In this document: positions 1-8,639 of the stretch, one piece after another
Numbering within the stretch: the stretch's first letter is position 1
Layout: each line of letters opens with the position of its first letter
Assembly: GCA_016763285.1 (NCBI GenBank)
Contig: JAESUC010000015.1
Span: 1-64,000 of the forward strand
Length of the DNA: 64,000 bases
DNA from: Pseudomonas sp.
Lineage (GTDB): Bacteria; Pseudomonadota; Gammaproteobacteria; Pseudomonadales; Pseudomonadaceae
Direction of reading: 5' to 3'
Position numbers and translations under genes: made by a program
Notes under the pieces: generated by a model
Database searches by the model: none
Seen by the model: only the letters and a program-made list of their open reading frames with translations
What the model was told of the DNA's origin: nothing

Positions 1-34
1 AGGGTCGGCGGTTCGATCCCGTCATCACCCACCA
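1..34 (+). tRNA. tRNA-Val, 3' end only (partial)
   Basis: The window opens inside a tRNA: a T arm with the GGTTCGATCCC loop core, then an acceptor strand ATCACCC, discriminator A and encoded CCA. This 3' half matches, from memory, the enterobacterial tRNA-Val(UAC), and Val-Asp tRNA pairs are common in Pseudomonas. The anticodon lies outside the window, so the amino-acid identity is inferred. Confidence 0.75.
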
Positions 35-47
35 CTCGAGGTAACGC

Positions 48-124
48 GCAGTGGTAGTTCAGTTGGTTAGAATACCGGCCTGTCACGCCGGGGGTCGCGG
101 GTTCGAGTCCCGTCCACTGCGCCA
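48..124 (+). tRNA. tRNA-Asp (anticodon GTC)
   Basis: A complete 77-nt cloverleaf. The acceptor arms GCAGTGG and CCACTGC pair perfectly, the discriminator is G and CCA is encoded. The anticodon stem CCGGC/GCCGG surrounds a loop with GTC at 82-84, and the T arm carries GTTCGAGTC. It lies 13 nt after the tRNA-Val end, so the two are probably one transcript ending at the terminator at about 163-184. Confidence 0.97.
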
Positions 125-155
125 TATTGTTCACTGGGAGCCCAGGCTTCCAGGC

Positions 156-184
156 AAAAAAAAGCGACTCAGGTCGCTTTTTTT
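156..184. terminator. Bidirectional rho-independent terminator
   Basis: AGCGAC (163-168) pairs with GTCGCT (173-178) around a TCAG loop, with a run of A before and a run of T after. It can end the tRNA transcript on the plus strand and the DUF4142 gene on the minus strand. Confidence 0.85.
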
Positions 185-202
185 GTGCCTGTCGTTTGGC
201 CG

Positions 203-865
203 TTACCACTCGGCAGTCTGGTCCTCGGGTTGCAGATCCCGGGCCAGCTCCAGGTGCTCCTTGAGCTTGGGTAGTGCCTCCTTCGCGAACTGGCTCACCG
301 TTCCATGATTGCTGGCGGCGGCGCGTTCGAACAGGTCGATCAGGGCGTAGTGATCGGCCACCTGATTGTTGGCATAGGCCTCCTTGAACGACTCGCCTTC
401 ACGCACCTCGAGAACCAGGCGCTGTGCCTTGTCGAAGAGCATGGCGGAATCGGAGACTTCCAGCTCCTCCTGTTCGGCAAGGGTCGTCATTTTCCGGTTC
501 AGACGCTCGTGCTCTTCAATCATCTGCTGGGCGAACTCCCGGACATCTGCATCGTCGGTCATGCCATTGTCCGGCTCCAGAGCGAGTCTGGCGGCATTGA
601 TGATAGCGAGATTCTTCTCGCTCGCGTCCTCGATAAATTCGGCTGCGGTAATCCCGCTTGGGTAGTTTGGCGCGGTGACCATTCCCTCGCGACTGGCACT
701 GCCTCCCTGGCCGGTGGTGGCCGGCGTACCGGTGGGGCCGGGTGTGCGCGTGGTGGGACCCATATCGGTGCCGGTCATGGTGTCGTCATCGGCCAACGCC
801 GGCATGGCGACGAGACTGACCAGTGCTACAACCAGCGTGCTGCCCAGGGTCTGTACTATTTTCAT
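203..865 (-). CDS. Exported DUF4142-type ferritin-like protein
   Basis: The 220-residue product begins with a clear signal peptide (MKIVQTLGSTLVVALVSLVA, cleavage near PALA-DDD), followed by a low-complexity Thr/Pro/Gly stretch to about residue 60. From about residue 73 a helical domain resembles DUF4142 (AAEFIEDASEKNLAIINAA, a middle helix with EEHERLNRKM, a late helix with ASNHGTVSQFAKEAL). DUF4142 proteins are predicted periplasmic four-helix bundles of unknown activity. A GTGAGGA ribosome site precedes the ATG. It is the first of three small secreted-protein genes on this strand. Family call fairly firm; function unknown. Confidence 0.8.
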   Translation of the reverse strand: MKIVQTLGSTLVVALVSLVAMPALADDDTMTGTDMGPTTRTPGPTGTPATTGQGGSASREGMVTAPNYPSGITAAEFIEDASEKNLAIINAARLALEPDNGMTDDADVREFAQQMIEEHERLNRKMTTLAEQEELEVSDSAMLFDKAQRLVLEVREGESFKEAYANNQVADHYALIDLFERAAASNHGTVSQFAKEALPKLKEHLELARDLQPEDQTAEW

Positions 866-918
866 GCGTCCTCACTTCAGCCTGTTGCTGTGGCTCTCGC
901 CGGCGCTCAATGCCGGTC

Positions 919-949
919 AAAAAAAACGGGTAGCGCGAAAGCTACCCGT
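919..949 (-). terminator. Rho-independent terminator of the acidic peptide gene
   Basis: CGGGTAGC (927-934) pairs with GCTACCCG (941-948) around GCGAAA. The A-run at 919-926 is a T-run on the minus strand, directly downstream of the gene ending at 970. Confidence 0.85.
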
Positions 950-969
950 CGATGGAGCGTACCGAGGTA

Positions 970-1242
970 TCAATAGTCCTCGTCGGCCTCGGGATCCATG
1001 TCGACGTCCGGATCTTCCGGAAACTCACTGTCCAGGCCGGAAGAGCCGTGACGCGCTTCGATCCCCACCCCGGTGTCGGTGCGCTCATCGAGCTCGCTAC
1101 CGCCCGTGATCGTCTCGGATGAGGTCTTGTCGTCCATGTGTTTCTCATCATGGTCGCCGTGCATGTCTGCAACAGCCACCGGGCCGGCGAGACCCAGTGC
1201 GAGCGTAAATGCGGTCGTTCCAATGATCTTTGAGTATTTCAT
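970..1242 (-). CDS. Small exported acidic protein, unknown
   Basis: The 90-residue product has a signal peptide (MKYSKIIGTTAFTLALGLAG, likely cleaved after AVA). The remaining 65 residues contain 23 Asp or Glu, several His near the start (DMHGDHDEKHMDD) and almost no hydrophobic residues, so the exported part is probably disordered and may bind cations. A GAGAGAGGTAAT ribosome site precedes the ATG and a strong terminator follows, so it is probably its own transcription unit. The signal peptide resembles that of the next gene. I recognise no family. Confidence 0.7.
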   Translation of the reverse strand: MKYSKIIGTTAFTLALGLAGPVAVADMHGDHDEKHMDDKTSSETITGGSELDERTDTGVGIEARHGSSGLDSEFPEDPDVDMDPEADEDY

Positions 1243-1404
1243 ACTGATTACCTCTCTCTAGCGAACCTGCTCAGGCAAGTTCTTCAATAAACAACTTCGC
1301 ACGCTCTGACTACTGTCAGACTTGGCGGATCTTTCAGGCACAAGCCGCGTATAAATGTCGAGCGATGAAGTTGCGAAGCGATCCGTCAACTGAATATGTA
1401 AAAG

Positions 1405-1707
1405 TTATTCGACGAAGTCGTGATGGCCTGCTGCCGGTTCAATGCTTTCGTTCTTGCCAGCATCTGCCGCACCCGGGACTGCCCGGCTGCCACGATTGGG
1501 CAGTTCCTCGTCGGTGGCCTTTTCTCTCATTGCCTCGACGTCATTGGTATTCATGGGGTCGCCGGTACCTTCATCGTACTCGGTGGCGTCCTGGTTATAG
1601 GTGCCATGCGTAGCGGAAGTGTCGGTGCCCTCGGCAAAGGCTGTGCTCGAGCCGGCAACAAGCGCCAGGGAAAAAGCGGTGGTATACAAGACGTTTTGAA
1701 ATTTCAT
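1405..1707 (-). CDS. Small exported acidic protein, unknown
   Basis: I chose the ATG at 1707, which has an AGGTGAAT ribosome site; an upstream in-frame start at 1746 would put extra residues before the signal peptide. The 100-residue product starts with a signal peptide (MKFQNVLYTTAFSLALVAGS, cleavage near AFA-EGT). The rest is hydrophilic, rich in Asp, Glu, Thr and Ala, and has no obvious fold. The shared TTAFxLAL core suggests kinship with the gene at 970-1242. No recognised domain. Confidence 0.65.
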   Translation of the reverse strand: MKFQNVLYTTAFSLALVAGSSTAFAEGTDTSATHGTYNQDATEYDEGTGDPMNTNDVEAMREKATDEELPNRGSRAVPGAADAGKNESIEPAAGHHDFVE

Positions 1708-1880
1708 GCTATTCACCTCGTTTTGTTGGCTGGTCAATGTGCGCAATACGTTTTTGGCAATACCATCAACCTGGGTGTATCCGTTCTGATATTTCGTTCA
1801 ACTCAACTTAGTAGAACAACAACAAACGCTTAAGTTCCTGGCAGGTGTTTCTGTCTGTTACAGCCAGATGGCACTTGTCG

Positions 1881-2624
1881 TTACAAGCCAACGCGCGACC
1901 CGACAATCATTTCGCTCACCCACCGATTCAATATTGATTCGTACGCCATGGCATCCGCGTCCCTTGAAAGGGCATGGTCTGCACCCTGTATTATCCGATG
2001 GGTCATTGACCTGGCGCGGGTGCAGGCGTCCCGATAGTTCATCACGGTGGGGTGTGGCACGAAGCTGTCGTGCTCGGATTCCACCAGCAGGACATCGCCG
2101 GTAAAGCGCGCGCAGGCGGCGAGTGCGCGATTGTCCTGAGGCGCGCAGCGACTGTGTCGCAGGCGCATCAGAGCCTCGCGGTCGAGGGCCTGCTTGGGTG
2201 TATCCCAATGGTCATCGGGGTAGATGGCCGGTACGCGCAGGGCGAGCCAGCGAACCGATCTGACGGCGGTCAGAAGCGTCGCGAGATAGCCGCCATAGCT
2301 GGTGCCGATCACGGCGATGTTGCTGGCATCAAGTGCCGGCTGGGCGGCAAGGCGATCATAGGCCGCCACCACATCCGCCAGATTCTGCTCACGGGTTACT
2401 GTCTGCCGTTGCGCGCTGGTGGCCTCATGGCCCCGCAGGTCGAAGGTCAGACATATGCAGCCAAGGCCTGCAAGCTTCAGCGCGTGCTCAAGGTCGCGCT
2501 GCTGGCTGCCGCCCCAACCGTGGACAAAGAGAATGCCGGGCAGCTCGGTTTGCGGACGCAGAACGGTGCCGGCGATATCTTCCCCGGCAACTGCCAGGGT
2601 GATGTCTTCAATATGTGTTGTCAT
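1881..2624 (-). CDS. Alpha/beta hydrolase (dienelactone hydrolase-like)
   Basis: A 247-residue cytoplasmic serine hydrolase. Visible features are the oxyanion strand ILFVHGWGGS (31-40), the nucleophile elbow GTSYGG with Ser109, the acid in ESEHD (Asp186) and the catalytic His in GADHAL (His217). The length is normal for this family. The substrate cannot be told from sequence. The start overlaps the end of the DUF3182 gene by 17 nt, so the two are probably translationally coupled. AAGGATAC precedes the ATG. Confidence 0.85.
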   Translation of the reverse strand: MTTHIEDITLAVAGEDIAGTVLRPQTELPGILFVHGWGGSQQRDLEHALKLAGLGCICLTFDLRGHEATSAQRQTVTREQNLADVVAAYDRLAAQPALDASNIAVIGTSYGGYLATLLTAVRSVRWLALRVPAIYPDDHWDTPKQALDREALMRLRHSRCAPQDNRALAACARFTGDVLLVESEHDSFVPHPTVMNYRDACTRARSMTHRIIQGADHALSRDADAMAYESILNRWVSEMIVGSRVGL

Positions 2625-3741
2625 CGCTGAGTATCCTTACACCCTTGCTCAGGTAGCCCAGGTTTGGATCATCCCCGCGGAACAGCAGATAGCTGTCCGG
2701 TGGCAAGCGCGCACTGCGCCCGTAGCGCTCGATCGAGGCCACGCGAATCCTCTGCATCTGGTCGTCGCGAGCAAACTGCTCCAGGGCATATATTTCCGCG
2801 CTGCTGGCACCACCGATGCGCCAGGATTGCTCGAGTACGCCGGACACCAGATGGCCCCGGACATCGGTACCCTGAAGCACATCATAGTTGCGCCGCGAGG
2901 CAAGGATCTGTGGATAGGCCTGCAACGCCGCGTGCTCATACAGGCGGGCCTGGGTCACCGCCAGCGTTGCCTGCTGGGACAGAGGGGCTGCCAGCAGATC
3001 TCCATAGTCGCCCCGCACCACGAGCAGTTCCGATCCGCCGTAGACCCATTCGCCGTCGTTATCGCGGGTCTGGGTCTGGTGGCCGCAGTAGCTGGCGGTG
3101 ATCCCGGCAACGCGCACCTGACCCACGCTGAACGTCAACGCATTCTCGACATCCTGCTCCAGCACGAGCCCGGCATGACTGATGGTTGCCGACCCCAGGG
3201 AGTCCAGGGCGGTGTCGAGCTGGTGCGGTGTACGGACCACCAGTTGACCACGTCCTGCCTTGGCTGCGGCCGGTTTGAGTCTGACTGCACCTTCGACCAG
3301 CAGCTCGGCGCCAGCCTGTCGCGCGTCGTCGGTACTGAAGGCGGTGAAGCCCTTCAGCACTGCCTTGCGGGCAAACTGCATCATCTCCGCTGACCAGCCC
3401 CGAGGCGCTGTGGCAACATCGCTGACCAGCGGATGGCTGATGGCCTTGGAGCCAACAAAGGCGAAGGGGACGCTGCCGCCGAAGAAATCTGCCTCGGTTT
3501 TGATTCCCAGCGCGTGGTGCTGGTCGCCGGTCAAGGTGGCATCGGGAATCAGATAGACAGGATCTGCGGTGTCCGCGGGGCTCTCGGCAAGCCCCAGAAA
3601 TCGGCAATCGAGCATTTCAGCGATGCGCGTGCCCAGCACGGTGTGTACCTTCAGCTCGTGTTCGGGTGTCGCCGCATCGGTGACAGCCAGCATGACCCCC
3701 TGCATGGCACCCCGAGACGGTTCACGTACCCTCTCCCCCAT
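2608..3741 (-). CDS. DUF3182 family protein, possibly ATP-grasp-like
   Basis: I chose the ATG at 3741 because GGGGAG lies about 7 nt upstream; the open frame runs on to 4125 but would then enter ku. The 377-residue product resembles DUF3182 proteins. A Lys/Gly-rich stretch around VRLKPAAAKAGRGQ, followed by LVLEQDVENALTFSVGQV, recalls the ATP-grasp nucleotide-binding region, but this is my reading and not established. The function is unknown. It faces away from ku across about 200 nt and precedes the alpha/beta hydrolase, which it overlaps. Confidence 0.7.
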   Translation of the reverse strand: MGERVREPSRGAMQGVMLAVTDAATPEHELKVHTVLGTRIAEMLDCRFLGLAESPADTADPVYLIPDATLTGDQHHALGIKTEADFFGGSVPFAFVGSKAISHPLVSDVATAPRGWSAEMMQFARKAVLKGFTAFSTDDARQAGAELLVEGAVRLKPAAAKAGRGQLVVRTPHQLDTALDSLGSATISHAGLVLEQDVENALTFSVGQVRVAGITASYCGHQTQTRDNDGEWVYGGSELLVVRGDYGDLLAAPLSQQATLAVTQARLYEHAALQAYPQILASRRNYDVLQGTDVRGHLVSGVLEQSWRIGGASSAEIYALEQFARDDQMQRIRVASIERYGRSARLPPDSYLLFRGDDPNLGYLSKGVRILSDDNTY

Positions 3742-3937
3742 ATGGATTCTCCCCAGCCCGTTGCCCTGCTGCACAAGGGTGTGCAGCGCTTTGAATATCG
3801 GCCTGCATTTGGCTGAATGGTTCCGGCAATCTGGCGGATCGGCGAGGGCTGCCGCGGTAAAAAGGAGAAACTTTCGCCCGCGGGCCGGGTCCTTCCAGAA
3901 CGTGGACACAATCCTCAAAGGCATGCGGGGCAGGTCA

Positions 3938-4855
3938 ATGGCACGGTCAATCTGGAAAGGCGCAATCAGCTTCGGGCTGGTGCATATCCCGGTATCGCTG
4001 ATATCTGCATCCTCGTCGCAGGGCATCAATTTTGACTGGCTAGACGAGCGCACGATGGATCCGGTGGGGTACAAGCGGATCAACAAGGCTACCGGAAAGG
4101 AGATCACCAAGGAGCATATCGTCAAGGGCGTCGAGCTGGAAAAGGGCCGTTACGTTGTGCTCAGCGAAGAGGAAATCAAGGCGGCCAATCCGGAGGCAAC
4201 CCAGACCATCGACATATTCGCTTTCGTCGAAAGCGCTGCGATACCCATGGAAAATATCCACAAGCCCTATTACCTGAGCCCCGGCCGACGCGGCGAGAAG
4301 GTCTATGCCTTGCTGCGCGAGGCGCTGATCAAGACCGACAAGGTCGCGCTGGCCAATGTTGTCGTGCGCAGTCGCCAGCGACTTGCAGCGGTAATGCCCA
4401 AGGACGCTGCGCTGGTCATGATGATGCTGCGATGGCCCAGCGATGTGCGCAGCCTGGATATCCTGGATCTGGGCAACGACGTTGCCAAACCGGATCTCTC
4501 CAGGAAGGAACTGGACATGGCCACGCGACTGATCGAGGACATGACGTCGGCATGGGAGCCGGATGATTACCGCGATACCTTCGAGGACGAGGTCATGCGT
4601 CTGGTAGAAGAAAAAGCCAAGGAAGGGGAAATAGAGCAGGTCGAGAAAGCCGAGGGAGATGCTGGCGAGCGCAAGAGTGCGGATGTCGTTGACCTGACCG
4701 AGCTGCTCAAGCGCAGCCTGGGCGGCAAGGGCGGTGACGCCAAGAAAGGGGCCTCCTCCAGGCGCAAATCCGCTTCCCGGGGCACCGCAAAGGATAGCGA
4801 CGAAGAGAAGGGAGATGCTCCCGCGCGCAAATCGCCGAAGCGCTCGATCAAATAG
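3938..4855 (+). CDS. ku: Ku protein of non-homologous end joining
   Basis: The 305-residue product starts MARSIWKGAISFGLVHIPVS, the typical bacterial Ku N-terminus, and the homodimer-forming Ku core runs to about residue 220. Ku threads onto double-strand break ends and recruits LigD. The C-terminal 60 or so residues are rich in Lys, Ser and Arg, as in many bacterial Ku tails that contact DNA. I chose the ATG at 3938 because it begins the conserved N-terminus; the frame is open further upstream. ligD follows after 64 nt, so they are probably one operon. Confidence 0.95.
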   Translation: MARSIWKGAISFGLVHIPVSLISASSSQGINFDWLDERTMDPVGYKRINKATGKEITKEHIVKGVELEKGRYVVLSEEEIKAANPEATQTIDIFAFVESAAIPMENIHKPYYLSPGRRGEKVYALLREALIKTDKVALANVVVRSRQRLAAVMPKDAALVMMMLRWPSDVRSLDILDLGNDVAKPDLSRKELDMATRLIEDMTSAWEPDDYRDTFEDEVMRLVEEKAKEGEIEQVEKAEGDAGERKSADVVDLTELLKRSLGGKGGDAKKGASSRRKSASRGTAKDSDEEKGDAPARKSPKRSIK

Positions 4856-4919
4856 CTCCGGGCGATAGCGCAGGCGCGCTGCGCGAACCCTCGAACCCGG
4901 TTTAAGGAGGACCCGTCAA

Positions 4920-7544
4920 ATGGCCAGTGTAAATAGCGAATACAACCGCAAACGCAATTTCGACATCACGCCCGAACCGCCGGAAGAGAAGCGAGCAAAG
5001 CGAAACAGAAAGACCGGTGGGCGCGATTTTGTCATTCAGAAGCACGCAGCCAGGCGGTTGCACTACGACTTCCGATTGGAGCTCGACGGCACGCTCAAGA
5101 GCTGGGCGGTGCCCAAGGGGCCGAGCCTGGATCCGAGTGAGAAACGTCTCGCCGTCCACGTGGAAGATCACCCTCTGAGTTACGGCAGTTTCGAGGGCAG
5201 CATCCCCAAGGGCCAGTACGGCGGTGGCGATGTGATTGTCTGGGACCGTGGCACCTGGGAACCCAAGGGCGATCCTGCTGCAGGGTACAAGGCCGGCAAG
5301 CTGGAATTCACCCTGATCGGTGAGAAGCTGTCGGGAGCCTGGAACCTGGTGCGTACGCGATCCAGACGCAGCAGTGACAAGGAGCAGTGGCTGCTGATCA
5401 AGAGCCGGGATGATCAGGCGGTCGACCTGGCCGACTATGACGTGGTTAGCGAGCGACCGGAGAGCGTGATTTCCGGTACCTTGCTGCCTGGCGATCGGGA
5501 CAAGGCCGCGGCGCCCGGCAGCCAGCAGAAAAACAGCAAACCGACCACTCGCGTCGCAAAACCAGCGAAGCCGGCGGTTTCGTCAGACAAGGCCAGCAAG
5601 GCTGGCAAAAAGACTGCCAGCGTCCCCGACAGCTTTTCGCCGCAGCTTGCCACCCTGGCCAGCGAGCCACCCGCGGGCGACTGGATGTACGAAATCAAAT
5701 TCGATGGCTACCGCATTCTGGCACGGGTGAAAAAGGGCAAGGTGCGACTTTTTTCCCGCAACGGCAAGGACTGGACTGCCCGCTTACCCCAGCAGGTCAG
5801 GGATATCGAGTCGCTTGGCCTGGTCGACAGCTGGCTCGACGGTGAAGTGGTGGTGCTCAATAAGGATGGACTGCCCGACTTTCAGGCACTGCAGAACGCT
5901 TTCGACAGCGGACGCAACGCGCACATCGTGTATTACCTGTTTGACGCGCCCTACCTCAACGGCAAGGACATGCGTGGGGAGCCTGTGGAGGTGCGCCGCG
6001 CCGCCCTTGAACAGGCGTTGCAGGACGCCCCGGACGAAACCCTGCGCTTTTCCGCGGTGTTTGACGATGATGCCAGGAGCATTCACGCCAGTGCCTGTGC
6101 GATGTCCCTGGAAGGCGTGATCGGCAAGCGTAGCGGCAGCACCTATGGTTCCAGGCGCAGTGCGGACTGGATCAAGCTCAAATGCCGGCTACGCCAGGAG
6201 TTCGTCATTGTCGGCTTTACCCCCCCGAAAGGGAGCCGCAGTGGGTTTGGCTCTCTGTTGCTGGCCGTCCATGACAAACCGGGTGGGGACCAGCTACGTT
6301 ACGCCGGCCGGGTGGGTAGCGGTTTTACCGAGAGCAGGCTGCGTGACCTGCACGGCAAGTTAAGCAGGCTTGAACGCAAGACAAGTCCCCTGGCCGACAG
6401 CCGAGCCGCTGGCCGCTCCAATGAGCTTCACTGGGTCAGGCCCGAACTGGTGTGTGAGGTCGAGTTCGCGGAATGGACCAAGGAACATGTGCTGCGCCAG
6501 GGTACCTTCATCGCACTGCGTAGCGACAAGGCCGCCGAAGATATCGTCCGTGAGCAGCCAGCTCCGCCCCAGGCGTTGCCCACCGTCAGGCGTGAGCACG
6601 CACGCAAGGCACAGGGTAGCCGCAAAAAGGTTAGCCAGGGCGAGGCCCCTGATCTGGTGGCGGGGGTGAAGATCAGCAGCGCCGAACGCATCATTGACGC
6701 CGCAAGCGGCACCAGCAAGGGCGAGCTGGCGGCTTTCCATGATCAGATTGCAAAGTGGATCCTGCCGCACCTGACTGGGCGCCCCGTCTCGCTGTTGCGC
6801 GCGCCGGAAGGTATCGATGGCGAACAGTTCTTTCAGAAGCACGCCCAGCACCTGGCGATTCCCAATATCAAGCATCTGGACGAGTCGCTTGATCCCGGAC
6901 ATCCGAGCCTGATGGAAATCGACACGCGCAAGGCCTTGATCGGTGCTGTGCAGATGGGCAGCGTCGAGTTCCATACCTGGGGGGCGAGCACCGACCGGAT
7001 CGAGAAACCCGACCGCATCATCCTTGACCTCGATCCCGACCCGGAGCTGCCCTGGCAACGCATGATCGAGGCCACCCAACTGGTGCTGTCCCTGCTGGAT
7101 GAGATCGGACTGGAAAGCTGGATCAAGACCAGCGGCGGCAAGGGCACGCACATCATCATTCCGTTGGCGCGCTATGCCGACTGGGATGAGGTGAAGGCCT
7201 TTGCCCGTGCCATCGCGCAGTTCATGGCCGACCAGTTGCCGGAACGCTTTACCGCCAAGATGGGACCGAAGAACCGGGTCGGCAAGATATTTACCGACTA
7301 CCTGCGCAACCATCGCGGCGCGAGTACGGTCGCAGCCTATTCGGTGCGTGCGCGGCCCGGGTTGCCGGTGTCTGTACCCATCACCCGTGATGAGCTGGAG
7401 GGCTTGCAGAGCGCAGCGCAGTGGACCGTTGAGAATCTGCAGGAGCGGTTGGATTCGCTAAAGAGTGACCCCTGGGAAGGCTATTCCAACCGGCAGCGCA
7501 TTACCGCAAAAATGTGGGCGCAGTTGAATGCGAAGGCGCCCTGA
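4920..7544 (+). CDS. ligD: Multidomain ATP-dependent DNA ligase LigD
   Basis: An 874-residue end-joining enzyme in the Pseudomonas order phosphoesterase, ligase, polymerase. The N-terminal 3'-phosphoesterase has His42, His48, Asp50, Arg52, His84 and Tyr88, which match the P. aeruginosa LigD active site as I recall it. A Lys/Ala-rich linker (about 185-235) leads to the ligase domain, with the nucleotidyl lysine in KFDGYR at Lys260. A second linker (about 545-580) precedes the primase-like polymerase domain, with the metal-binding pair Asp703 and Asp705 in DLDPD. A strong AAGGAGG site lies 9 nt before the ATG. Confidence 0.97.
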   Translation: MASVNSEYNRKRNFDITPEPPEEKRAKRNRKTGGRDFVIQKHAARRLHYDFRLELDGTLKSWAVPKGPSLDPSEKRLAVHVEDHPLSYGSFEGSIPKGQYGGGDVIVWDRGTWEPKGDPAAGYKAGKLEFTLIGEKLSGAWNLVRTRSRRSSDKEQWLLIKSRDDQAVDLADYDVVSERPESVISGTLLPGDRDKAAAPGSQQKNSKPTTRVAKPAKPAVSSDKASKAGKKTASVPDSFSPQLATLASEPPAGDWMYEIKFDGYRILARVKKGKVRLFSRNGKDWTARLPQQVRDIESLGLVDSWLDGEVVVLNKDGLPDFQALQNAFDSGRNAHIVYYLFDAPYLNGKDMRGEPVEVRRAALEQALQDAPDETLRFSAVFDDDARSIHASACAMSLEGVIGKRSGSTYGSRRSADWIKLKCRLRQEFVIVGFTPPKGSRSGFGSLLLAVHDKPGGDQLRYAGRVGSGFTESRLRDLHGKLSRLERKTSPLADSRAAGRSNELHWVRPELVCEVEFAEWTKEHVLRQGTFIALRSDKAAEDIVREQPAPPQALPTVRREHARKAQGSRKKVSQGEAPDLVAGVKISSAERIIDAASGTSKGELAAFHDQIAKWILPHLTGRPVSLLRAPEGIDGEQFFQKHAQHLAIPNIKHLDESLDPGHPSLMEIDTRKALIGAVQMGSVEFHTWGASTDRIEKPDRIILDLDPDPELPWQRMIEATQLVLSLLDEIGLESWIKTSGGKGTHIIIPLARYADWDEVKAFARAIAQFMADQLPERFTAKMGPKNRVGKIFTDYLRNHRGASTVAAYSVRARPGLPVSVPITRDELEGLQSAAQWTVENLQERLDSLKSDPWEGYSNRQRITAKMWAQLNAKAP

Positions 7545-8600
7545 TCAGGCTTCGGCCTCGCCGATGCGCAGCCGTGGCAGGCTCTCGGGATATTCGCGCT
7601 GGATGAATCCGATCATCTGTTCGCGCAGATAGCAGCGCAGATCCCAGGCGGTGGAGGCATCCTTGGCGCTGGCCAGGGCGCGCAGCTGAATAACCTTGTC
7701 GGTGGTATCGGTGACCTGCAATACCTTGACGCGGCCATCCCACAGTTCAGGCACTGCGTCCAGCAGGCGATCCAGTTCTTCGCGCAGGGGCTGCAGGGGT
7801 AGCGAGTAATCGACCCAGAAGAATACCGAGCCGAGGATGGCGGATGTTTCACGCGTCCAGTTCTGGAACGGCTGTTCGATGAAATACTGCAGCGGCACGA
7901 TCAGACGGCGTTCGTCCCAGATGCGCACCACCACGTAAGTGCCGGTTATCTCTTCGATACGCCCCCATTCGTTCTCGACTATCACCACATCATCCAGCCG
8001 AATGGGTTGGGTAATCGCGATCTGCAGCCCTGCGATAATATTGCCCAGCACCGGTTTGGCGGCAAAGCCGACCGCCAGCCCCGCCAGGCCGGCAGAAGCG
8101 AGTAGCCCGGTGCCTATCTGGCGTACGGCAGGGAAGGTCATCAGCATGCTGGAGACCCCAAAGAGCAGCACGAAGAAGCTGAGCGTGCGGACCAGTAGCT
8201 GCGTTTGCGTGTGGATCCGGCGCGCCCGCAGATTGTCCTGAATGTCGGTGGGGTTCTGCCGAACGATCACCTGCTGCACCGCCCGCACCGCGCAGATGCC
8301 CATCCAGGTCACCACGGCGATGATGCACAGACCGTTTATATGTTCGGCAGCATCGATGAATAACGTATCGGCCGGCGCTGCAGCCCACACTGCCTGAAGA
8401 CCCAGCAGTGGCAACAGGAACATAAAAGGCGGACAGATATTGACGATGACCTGACCGAGAAACGGCAAACGGCGGGTAATGCGGATAGCCAGCTTGCATA
8501 GCCCCCTGGCGACAATCGCCAGAATCAGGACGGTACATCCGGCGATGAGCAATACCCGCAGCTCGGTCAGTGCAAGCATCTGATTCCAGCTGACATCCAT
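7545..8600 (-). CDS. MscS-family mechanosensitive channel
   Basis: A 351-residue inner-membrane protein. Four or five hydrophobic segments occupy residues 10-180, the last being the Ala/Gly-rich pore helix (LLASAGLAGLAVGFAAKPVL) typical of MscS TM3. The cytoplasmic beta domain follows (LDDVVIVENEWGRIEEITGT), then an alpha/beta C-terminal domain. Such channels release solutes on hypo-osmotic shock, which fits a region rich in compatible-solute genes. Its stop codon directly abuts the ligD stop. The start is not strongly supported by a ribosome site. Confidence 0.9.
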   Translation of the reverse strand: MDVSWNQMLALTELRVLLIAGCTVLILAIVARGLCKLAIRITRRLPFLGQVIVNICPPFMFLLPLLGLQAVWAAAPADTLFIDAAEHINGLCIIAVVTWMGICAVRAVQQVIVRQNPTDIQDNLRARRIHTQTQLLVRTLSFFVLLFGVSSMLMTFPAVRQIGTGLLASAGLAGLAVGFAAKPVLGNIIAGLQIAITQPIRLDDVVIVENEWGRIEEITGTYVVVRIWDERRLIVPLQYFIEQPFQNWTRETSAILGSVFFWVDYSLPLQPLREELDRLLDAVPELWDGRVKVLQVTDTTDKVIQLRALASAKDASTAWDLRCYLREQMIGFIQREYPESLPRLRIGEAEA

Positions 8601-8639
8601 CGCGAACTCACGCAGCAGGGGTAACAGGTTCGGACCGGG

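Noticed and set aside
51..308. Open frame across the tRNA-Asp gene
   Set aside because: It translates the tRNA and terminator, and then the antisense of the DUF4142 gene.
3742..4125. N-terminal extension of the DUF3182 protein
   Set aside because: It would overlap the start of ku, and a good ribosome site supports the ATG at 3741.
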